NCBI RefSeq assembly: GCF_014204495.1
Contig: NZ_JACHLN010000001.1
Span: forward strand, 62,001 to 126,000
Direction of reading: 5' to 3'
Length of the DNA stretch: 64,000 nucleotides
Source: Sphingomonas kyeonggiensis
Lineage (GTDB): Bacteria; Pseudomonadota; Alphaproteobacteria; Sphingomonadales; Sphingomonadaceae
Of this stretch, positions 42,739-49,686 are shown piece after piece; position 1 is the first letter of the stretch; each line of letters starts with the position of its first letter. Under the pieces are notes generated by a model. It had not been told where the DNA came from. It did not search any database and saw nothing but the letters and a program-made list of their open reading frames with translations. Made by a program: the position numbers and the translations under genes.

Positions 42739-45326
42739 GTCTTTCGCAACTCCAATGAGAAGGTGCGACCGATTGGGCTGGCGTTGGTCGGATCATAACT
42801 GACCGGGTAAAGGGAGGCGAATGGCGTCACGAATGGCGCGCGCTGATTCAGGATATTGGACACGGCGAAGGAAACCTGGAAACCCTTGCCGAAGCGGTCT
42901 GAAGTGACCTCGGACAGGTCTATGCCCGCTCGAAGATCGACGGTCGTCCAGGAGCCAATCTTCGGCTCCGTTGTCAGCTGCGAGTTTGTATAGCTGTCGA
43001 CGTAGTTGACGGCGCCGCTCAGATTCCACCACGCACCGTGCCAACTCGCCTGAGTTCGAAGGCGAAAATCTACCGGATTTCCAAACGTATCAACCAGATC
43101 AGTGGACGTTCCAACGACATAGGAAGTGTCAATCCCCAAGATGAAGCTGGCGTCGACGTCGAGGCTAAACGGCCCGTTGGAATAGCTCGCGGCGAAATCG
43201 ATTCCTGACTGTTTGACCAGCTGCGCGTTCTGGATCCGGCCGTCCACAATGTATCTTACACCGGTCGCTCCAGTTGCGCCTGGCGTCAGATCGAAGACGT
43301 TCACACCATTTGCACGCGCAGCGTTTAAGTAAGCCACGGCGGCCGCGTCGTTCGACAGGTCGGAAACGAGTGCGCCAAAAGCTGCTCGCTGCGTTAGCAC
43401 ACCGACCCCGACGGATGGGATCACAATCCGATCACGGTATCGAACATTATAGTAGGAGGCCGAAAATTTCGCACCGCTGATCCATTCAGGCGAATAGTCG
43501 ACACCGAGCGAGATCGTCCGCGCCCGTTCAGGCCGAAGCTGATCGTTTCCGCCGGTGAGAAGATAGAACGGCACCAAACCGGTACCAGAAGGTGCGGTGG
43601 CGCGATCAATGAGGAGGTTTGCACTTACATCGCTGTTGAACAGTTCCGACGGAGAAGGTGCGCGGAAGGCCTCGCTGTATGCGCCTCGGATGTTCAGGCC
43701 ATCAACCGGCGCCCAACGGACGCCGATGCGTGGACTCGTGACAGAACCGAAGTCCGAGTAGTCATCAATTCGCGCAGCCGCTGAGATGTCGAACGCTCGA
43801 ATAAATGAAATTCCGTCGTCTTCGTTGACGAGTGGGACGTAAACCTCTGCAAAACTAGAATAAACCTTTCGGTCTGTTCCTCGGTCAATATTCGGACTCG
43901 TCAGGCCAATTGCCCGAGCCAGCTGATGAAAATGTTCGCCTCGATAAGAACCGCCGATCGCGATCGACACGTCCTTCGTTCCCCAGCTGAACAGATTTCC
44001 ACGCAGCGTCAGATCGGCTGTATCCTGGTTGAGTCGCGTAAACTGATCGCCGTTCCGGGGGGCGGCATTGAGGTTTGTCTGGACGGTGTAATTCGACAGG
44101 TGCTGCTGGCTGTGCTGGGCATAAGGTTCAAGCGTCCACGAGCCGCCAAGCTTGATTGTCAGTCCTCCTCCATAGGTTAGGAGTTCGGATGTAGGGCTAT
44201 TTTCGGTTTTTCTTCCAGCCAAAGTGGTGAGCGTTCGAAACAGATCTTTGTGCGAATAGAAGACATTGCCGCGAAACCGAACACCGGCAAGAAGGTCTTG
44301 CCTTATCGTAACCGATCCTCCGTAGCTCTCGGTTTTCGGCAGCAAATCTGTGGGGAGGCGGACGCCGGAAGCCTCCCTCCTGTCTTCTGCATAGAGAGGG
44401 GACTGCCACTGGTATTGGCCCGATACGGTGACATTGCCCGTTGCCCAGTTTGCCCCTACGAGTTGCGACCCGAGGAACTCACTCCGCCCGCCGCCTTCAG
44501 CGAAACCGGTTCTCAGCCTAGTTTCGGCCCCGGAGTAGTCGGATTTCAGGACGAAGTTCACGACGCCAGCAACAGCGTCAGCTCCATATATCGCCGATGA
44601 GCCATCTGCGAGGACGTCGATGCGCTCGATCAAGGCTAGCGGGAGTTGGGAGATATCGACGGCCTGCCCAAACCCGGAGGCGGCAAGCCGGTGGCCATTT
44701 ACCAAGGTCAATGTTGACAGATTTCCGAGACCACGAAGATTTATCGCGGAACCGTATGTAAAGTTCGTCGCGACAGACGCACCTGTCCCGAAAATCCCAT
44801 CCTCGCTGAACCCTTCTTGGCCCCCGCCAAAATTTTGCGGAATTGAATCGACCACTTCCTCCGCAGTGGCATACCCCGTGTCATCTAGGTACCTCGTTCC
44901 AAGTGAGCGAACGGCCTGGGTTTGATTGACGACCCCGCGGATATTGGTGCCGGTGACGATGATCTCCTGCGACGCGCTATCGCCCTCCTCCGCTGATGTT
45001 GTCACCGACTTGGCGGTGTCGCCGTTTCCCGCTTTCACGATCGCAACCAGATTGCCGTCGACCCGCGTGGTGAAGCCGCTGCCGGCGAGCAACTCGGTCA
45101 GAGCTGCCTCCGCGGACAGCGGTCCTCGGGCACCTGGGGAACGGGCGGAGCGGACCTCGTCGGCGCGATAGACGACTTGGCGTCCTGACTGGCGCACGTA
45201 GGCGTCGAGCGCTGATTTCAGCGATCCGGCCGGGATATTATACTCGCGCGTCTGCGCTGCTGCGGGCGTGGCAAGCGCCACGATACAAGTGCTGGTTGCC
45301 AGTGCCGCTGCGAGTGTCCGGATCAT
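42732..45326 (-). CDS. TonB-dependent transducer receptor (copy 2)
   Basis: An 864-residue receptor with signal peptide (1-25), STN domain (about 26-100), plug (GTNIRGV, ERIDVLADGSSAIYGADAVAGVVNF) and a beta-barrel ending in Trp. The first 99 residues are nearly identical to receptor 1, whereas the plug and barrel differ widely. This suggests different ligands but the same FecR partner. The start is ATG at 45326; upstream in-frame sequence covers the promoter. It is followed by isopeptidase 2. Confidence 0.88.
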   Translation of the reverse strand: MIRTLAAALATSTCIVALATPAAAQTREYNIPAGSLKSALDAYVRQSGRQVVYRADEVRSARSPGARGPLSAEAALTELLAGSGFTTRVDGNLVAIVKAGNGDTAKSVTTSAEEGDSASQEIIVTGTNIRGVVNQTQAVRSLGTRYLDDTGYATAEEVVDSIPQNFGGGQEGFSEDGIFGTGASVATNFTYGSAINLRGLGNLSTLTLVNGHRLAASGFGQAVDISQLPLALIERIDVLADGSSAIYGADAVAGVVNFVLKSDYSGAETRLRTGFAEGGGRSEFLGSQLVGANWATGNVTVSGQYQWQSPLYAEDRREASGVRLPTDLLPKTESYGGSVTIRQDLLAGVRFRGNVFYSHKDLFRTLTTLAGRKTENSPTSELLTYGGGLTIKLGGSWTLEPYAQHSQQHLSNYTVQTNLNAAPRNGDQFTRLNQDTADLTLRGNLFSWGTKDVSIAIGGSYRGEHFHQLARAIGLTSPNIDRGTDRKVYSSFAEVYVPLVNEDDGISFIRAFDISAAARIDDYSDFGSVTSPRIGVRWAPVDGLNIRGAYSEAFRAPSPSELFNSDVSANLLIDRATAPSGTGLVPFYLLTGGNDQLRPERARTISLGVDYSPEWISGAKFSASYYNVRYRDRIVIPSVGVGVLTQRAAFGALVSDLSNDAAAVAYLNAARANGVNVFDLTPGATGATGVRYIVDGRIQNAQLVKQSGIDFAASYSNGPFSLDVDASFILGIDTSYVVGTSTDLVDTFGNPVDFRLRTQASWHGAWWNLSGAVNYVDSYTNSQLTTEPKIGSWTTVDLRAGIDLSEVTSDRFGKGFQVSFAVSNILNQRAPFVTPFASLYPVSYDPTNASPIGRTFSLELRKTW

Positions 45327-45370
45327 GTTGCCCCCATTCCCGGGCAGATTATCCGCCCCAATGGCCCACA

Positions 45371-45400
45371 GCGACAATCGAAGCGCGGCTTTGGGTAACG
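45371..45400 (-). promoter_or_regulatory. Putative ECF sigma promoter of TonB receptor 2
   Basis: On the minus strand CGTTACC (45400-45394), 17 bases, TGTCGC (45376-45371), 45 bp before the ATG. Spacing and -10 are the same as for receptor 1. Confidence 0.6.
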
Positions 45401-45589
45401 CTGCGATCGTGGCGACTTCGTTTTTCGTCGACGGCTGGCCAAGCCGCATCCACCCATCGGAGTGGACAATTCGGCAGACCCCAAGAAGGCGCCTCCGGTC
45501 CCCAGCGGGTCACTGCCGCCGATCGCAGGCTTTTGAGACCTTGGGACCGAGCCCGCAGACACTGACGTCGGCACGCGGGCGGAGCCCGC

Positions 45590-46813
45590 ATGACACCGAC
45601 CAAGCTTCTCATCGGCCAGATCCTCGTGGTGCTCGCGATCATCGTCGCAAGCATCTGGACGGCGACGCAGTGGGCCGCGGCGAAACTCGCCTACCAGCCG
45701 GAACTCGGGTCGCCCTGGTTCGTCGCCTTCGGCCAGCCAGTCTACCACCCCTGGTCGATCTTCCCATGGTGGTTCTCGTTCGATGCCTATGCCCCGATCA
45801 TTTTCGACGAGGCCGGCGCGATCGCCGCGACCGGCGGCTTCATCGGCTGCGCTGCCGCGATCTTCGGGTCGCTCTGGCGCGCCCGGCAGTCGCACAATGT
45901 AACCACCTACGGCTCCGCGCGCTGGGCGACCAATCGCGACATCGCCGCCGCCAGGCTGTTTGATGATCGCGGCGTCGCCCTGGGCCGGCTCGGCACGCGC
46001 GACCTCCGCCACGACGGCCCCGACCATGTCATGGCGTTCGCGCCGACCCGCTCGGGCAAGGGCGTCGGCCTGGTCTTGCCGACGCTGCTCAGCTGGACCG
46101 GCTCGACGGTCGTCCACGACATCAAGGGCGAAAACTGGCAGCTGACCGCCGGCTGGCGCGCGCGCTTCTCGCACTGCCTGTTGTTCAACCCGACCGACAC
46201 CCGCTCGGCCCGCTACAATCCGCTGCTCGAAGTGCGGCGCGGGGTGAACGAAGTCCGCGACGTTCAGAACATCGCCGACATTCTGGTCGATCCGGAAGGA
46301 GCGCTGGAGCGTCGAAACCACTGGGAAAAAACCAGCCACTCGCTGCTGGTCGGCGCAATCCTTCATGTTCTCTACGCCGAGGAAGAGAAGACGCTCGCCC
46401 GTGTCGCGACCTTCCTGTCCGACCCGCAGCGCTCGTTCGCCGCGACCCTGCGCCGGATGATGGCGACCAACCATCTCGGTACCGAGGACGCGCCGCAGGT
46501 TCACCCGGTCGTCGCGTCGGCCGCCCGCGAGCTGCTCAACAAGAGCGAGAATGAGCGTTCGGGCGTGCTGTCGACCGCGATGTCGTTCCTCGGCCTCTAC
46601 CGCGATCCGACCGTGGCGGCGGTCACCGCGGCGTCCGACTGGCGCATTGCCGATTTGGTCGAGGCGGCCCACCCCGTATCGCTTTACCTCGTCGTGCCGC
46701 CGTCCGACATCAGCCGCACCAAGCCGCTGATCCGCCTCATCCTCAACCAGATCGGCCGACGCCTGACCGAGGAGCTTCCCAGCATCGCCGGTCCGCGTCC
46801 GGTGGCAGCGTGA
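45590..46813 (+). CDS. traG: TraG coupling protein, N-terminal half (Walker A)
   Basis: A 407-residue frame with two membrane segments (about 7-27 and 80-95) and the Walker A in APTRSGKGVGLVLPT (about 151-165). It then follows TraG/VirD4 to LILNQIGRRLTEELPS and stops at PVAA. Intact family members continue directly into the Walker B sequence LLMLDEFPALGRLDFFET, which here lies in the next frame. The coupling protein delivers the relaxase-DNA complex to the Trb channel. Either the gene is frameshifted or the protein is made as two parts. Confidence 0.82.
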   Translation: MTPTKLLIGQILVVLAIIVASIWTATQWAAAKLAYQPELGSPWFVAFGQPVYHPWSIFPWWFSFDAYAPIIFDEAGAIAATGGFIGCAAAIFGSLWRARQSHNVTTYGSARWATNRDIAAARLFDDRGVALGRLGTRDLRHDGPDHVMAFAPTRSGKGVGLVLPTLLSWTGSTVVHDIKGENWQLTAGWRARFSHCLLFNPTDTRSARYNPLLEVRRGVNEVRDVQNIADILVDPEGALERRNHWEKTSHSLLVGAILHVLYAEEEKTLARVATFLSDPQRSFAATLRRMMATNHLGTEDAPQVHPVVASAARELLNKSENERSGVLSTAMSFLGLYRDPTVAAVTAASDWRIADLVEAAHPVSLYLVVPPSDISRTKPLIRLILNQIGRRLTEELPSIAGPRPVAA

Positions 46814-47652
46814 GGCGTCCGATGTCCGCGCCGCGCCACCGCCTGCTGATGATGCTGGACGAGTTTCCGGCGCTGGGGCGGCTGGACTTCTTCGAGACGA
46901 GCCTCGCCTTCCTCGCCGGCTATGGGGTGCGCGCCTTCCTGATCGCGCAGAGCCTCAACCAGATCGAGAAGGCTTATGGCGAGCATAACGCCATCCTCGA
47001 CAACTGCCATGTCCGCATCGCCTTCGCGACCAACGACGAACGGACGGCGAAGCGGATTTCGGACGCACTTGGCACCGCCACCGAGCAGCGGGCGATGCGC
47101 AACTATGCTGGCCACCGGCTCGCGCCCTGGCTCGCACATGTCATGGTCAGCCGGCAGGAGACCGCGCGGGCGCTGCTGACCCCTGGCGAAGTGATGCAGC
47201 TCGCGCCGACTGACGAGCTGGTGCTGATCTCGGGGCATCCACCGATCCGCGCGAAGAAGCTGCGCTACTACGAGGATCACCGATACACCGAGCGCGTGCT
47301 CCCCGCGCCGACGCTGAATGGTGCCGGCTATCGCGATCTTCCTGCCGCCCGCCCCGACGACTGGGCCGGACAGGTCCGCAGCGCCGATATGCGCCTAGCC
47401 AACAGCAACGACACCGATGAGGGCGCCGATGCCGGCGGCCTCGAGCAGGCCCGCCATCCCGCGCATGAGATCGAGCCCGCCGTTGTGGTGGAGCCCGAGA
47501 TCGCAGACCCACTCGGCCTCGGCGAGGACGATGGCGATCAGGCCGCCTCCGCCCAAGCAATGGACCGGGTGCAGGCGCTCGGCACCGCGCGCACCGTCTA
47601 TGGCCTCGATGCCGCCTCCGGGCGGCCCGACGATCTGCAGCTGGGGTTCTGA
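46810..47652 (+). CDS. traG: TraG coupling protein, C-terminal half (Walker B)
   Basis: A 280-residue frame starting with GTG at 46810, which overlaps the stop of the first half (GTGA). It carries the Walker B in LLMMLDEFPALGRLDFFET, then AFLIAQSLNQIEKAYG, NCHVRIAFATNDERTAKR and SRQETARALLTPGEVMQL, all typical of TraG. The tail (from about 190) is acidic and variable. The overlap would allow translational coupling, so a working two-piece ATPase is possible. Confidence 0.8.
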   Translation: MRRPMSAPRHRLLMMLDEFPALGRLDFFETSLAFLAGYGVRAFLIAQSLNQIEKAYGEHNAILDNCHVRIAFATNDERTAKRISDALGTATEQRAMRNYAGHRLAPWLAHVMVSRQETARALLTPGEVMQLAPTDELVLISGHPPIRAKKLRYYEDHRYTERVLPAPTLNGAGYRDLPAARPDDWAGQVRSADMRLANSNDTDEGADAGGLEQARHPAHEIEPAVVVEPEIADPLGLGEDDGDQAASAQAMDRVQALGTARTVYGLDAASGRPDDLQLGF

Positions 47653-47654
47653 CC

Positions 47655-48056
47655 ATGGAGAAGGTCCGCCACCAGCTCTTCCTGCCCAAGCCGCTCTCCG
47701 ACCGGCTGGAAACGCTCGCCGCCAGGCCCGGCGCCAGCAAGTCGGCGATCCTCGTCGATGCGGTCACGGCCTGGCTCAATCGCCGCGGCGCCTCGGAGCT
47801 CGAGGATCGGTTCGCGATCCGGCTCGACCGGCTGACCCAGGCGATCGGCCGGGTCGACCGCGACGCCTATGTCATCCTCGAGACGCTGGCGCTGTTCATC
47901 CGCTTCGAACTCGCGATCCAGACGCCGCTCGCCGAAAACGACCAGGCCGGCCGCGCGCTCGGCGCCAAGCGGTTCGAAGCCTTCGTCACGCAGGTCGGCC
48001 GGCAGGTCTCGACCGGGCGGCGGACGCTCGCCGCCATGCCGGGGGAAAGCGAATGA
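47655..48056 (+). CDS. Ribbon-helix-helix (CopG-like) protein of the trb operon
   Basis: A 133-residue protein with an N-terminal CopG-like domain (HQLFLPKPLSDRLETLAARP, then ASKSAILVDAVTAWL). The rest is helical. Such proteins commonly stand between traG and trbB in this ICE family and may regulate the operon or assist the relaxosome. It starts 2 bp after traG and overlaps trbB by 4 bases. Confidence 0.82.
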   Translation: MEKVRHQLFLPKPLSDRLETLAARPGASKSAILVDAVTAWLNRRGASELEDRFAIRLDRLTQAIGRVDRDAYVILETLALFIRFELAIQTPLAENDQAGRALGAKRFEAFVTQVGRQVSTGRRTLAAMPGESE

Positions 48057-49057
48057 GCGCTGGCCTAGCTCCCGCAGGGCAAACAACGTCCGCCGAACGC
48101 CGTCGGCGCATGCTGATCACGGCGCTCGGGTCCGACATCGCCTCGGCCATGCGCGACCCGCTGGTCATCGAGATCATGGTCAATCCCGACGGCGCGCTGC
48201 GGCTCGACCGGCTCGGGGAAGGCCGCACCGATACCGAGGTTCGGATCGAGCCGGAGCAGGTCGAGCGGATCATCCGGCTGGTGGCGAGCCATGCCCGCGC
48301 CGAGGTCCATGCCGAGCATCCGATCATTTCGGCCGAGCTGCCGCCGCATATCGAAGGCCGAGCGGGAGAGCGCTTCGAAGGCGTGCTCCCGCCGGTGTCG
48401 TCGGCGCCCTGCTTCTCGATCCGCAAGCCGGCGCAAAAGCTGCACACGCTCGATGACTATGTCACCGACGGGCTGATGACGGAGGTCCAGGCCGACGCGC
48501 TGCGCGCCGCGGTCACCCAGCGCTACAATATCCTCGTCGCCGGCGGCACCAGCTCGGGCAAGACGACGCTCGCCAATGCGCTGCTCGCCGAAATGGCATG
48601 GGTCGATTCCCGCGTCATCCTGATCGAGGACACGCGCGAGCTGCAATGCCCGCTGCCCGACACGGTCGCGCTCCGCACCCGACCGCCGCATGTCTCGATG
48701 ACCGAGCTTGTCCGTTCGACGATGCGCCTGCGCCCCGATCGCATCGTCGTCGGGGAGGTTCGCGGCCCCGAGGCGCTCGACATGCTCAAGGCCTGGAACA
48801 CCGGCCATCCCGGCGGAATCGCGACCGTCCACGCCAACAGCGCGATAGCCGCGCTCTATCGGATCGAGCAACTCGTCCAGGAGGCGGTGGTCACGGTGCC
48901 GCGCCAGCTGATCGCCGAAGCCATCGACATCGTCGTGTTCATCTCCGGGCGCGGCATCGACCGCCGCGTCTCGACGATAGCGCGCGTCGCCAGCCTCGAC
49001 CCCGACACCGGCGCCTACGCGCTCGCCGATCTCACCCCCAAGCCCAAGGAGACCTGA
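48053..49057 (+). CDS. trbB: TrbB secretion ATPase (VirB11-like)
   Basis: A 334-residue cytoplasmic ATPase with Walker A GGTSSGKTTLAN (about 163-174), LIEDTRELQCP, the LRLRPDRIVVGEVRG-type Walker B/Asp box, and GHPGGIATVHANS. It powers pilus assembly. ATG at 48053 overlaps the preceding stop (ATGA); a longer in-frame reading upstream would cover the CopG-like gene. Confidence 0.93.
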   Translation: MSAGLAPAGQTTSAERRRRMLITALGSDIASAMRDPLVIEIMVNPDGALRLDRLGEGRTDTEVRIEPEQVERIIRLVASHARAEVHAEHPIISAELPPHIEGRAGERFEGVLPPVSSAPCFSIRKPAQKLHTLDDYVTDGLMTEVQADALRAAVTQRYNILVAGGTSSGKTTLANALLAEMAWVDSRVILIEDTRELQCPLPDTVALRTRPPHVSMTELVRSTMRLRPDRIVVGEVRGPEALDMLKAWNTGHPGGIATVHANSAIAALYRIEQLVQEAVVTVPRQLIAEAIDIVVFISGRGIDRRVSTIARVASLDPDTGAYALADLTPKPKET

Positions 49058-49060
49058 CCA

Positions 49061-49417
49061 ATGCGCACCATCGCGCCTTCAATGAACACGGCCCGCGCAT
49101 CCGAGCTTTGGCGGCTTGCCGCCGTCGGCTTGGTTCTGGGCCTGATCCTTGCCTTCGCGACCTCCGCCCATGCCGCCGGCTCGGGCATGCCTTGGGAGGA
49201 GCCGCTGCAGCAGGTTCTCGAATCCGTGCAGGGGCCGGTCGCCAAGATCGTTGCGGTGATCATCATCATCGTGACCGGCCTGACCCTCGCCTTCGGCGAG
49301 ACCGCGGGCGGCTTCCGGCGCCTGATCCAGATTGTATTCGGCCTGTCGATCGCCTTCGCCGCGTCGAGCTTCTTCCTGTCCTTCTTCAGCTTCGGCGGCG
49401 GAGCGCTGATCGCATGA
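49061..49417 (+). CDS. trbC: TrbC pilin precursor (VirB2-like)
   Basis: A 118-residue protein with a signal sequence (about 15-38, ending SAHAAG) and two membrane helices (about 64-80 and 90-106) separated by a short polar loop. In RP4-type systems the pilin is trimmed and cyclised by TraF; a TraF-type peptidase is encoded at 23066-23647. Confidence 0.9.
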   Translation: MRTIAPSMNTARASELWRLAAVGLVLGLILAFATSAHAAGSGMPWEEPLQQVLESVQGPVAKIVAVIIIIVTGLTLAFGETAGGFRRLIQIVFGLSIAFAASSFFLSFFSFGGGALIA

Positions 49418-49686
49418 TCGCGAGCGGCGGCCATATCGAAGGCTTCGAGGTGCCGATCCACGGCTCGCTCGGGTCGCCCCTCCTGCTCGGCGGCGCGCCG
49501 CGGGGGCTCGCGATCGTCAACGGCACGCTCGCCGCAGCGGTCGGCCTCGGGCTCCAGCAATGGCTGGCCGGGGTGTTGCTCTGGGCGGTCGGCCACAGCG
49601 TCGCGGTGATGGCAGCGCGGCGCGACCCGAGCTTCGCGCCGGTCCTGCTCCGCCACATCCGCCAGAAGGGATATTTCGCATGCTGA
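49414..49686 (+). CDS. trbD: TrbD (VirB3-like)
   Basis: A 90-residue membrane protein: FEVPIHGSLGSPLLLGGAP then two hydrophobic stretches around 34-66. ATG at 49414 overlaps the trbC stop by 4 bases; its own end overlaps trbE by 7. Confidence 0.9.
   Translation: MIASGGHIEGFEVPIHGSLGSPLLLGGAPRGLAIVNGTLAAAVGLGLQQWLAGVLLWAVGHSVAVMAARRDPSFAPVLLRHIRQKGYFAC

Noticed and set aside
29801..45326. Lasso-peptide biosynthesis genes (precursor, B and C proteins)
   Set aside because: Looked for beside the isopeptidase-like genes; no transglutaminase-like protease or asparagine-synthetase-like cyclase is encoded anywhere between the att sites. A very short precursor alone cannot be excluded but would be useless without them.
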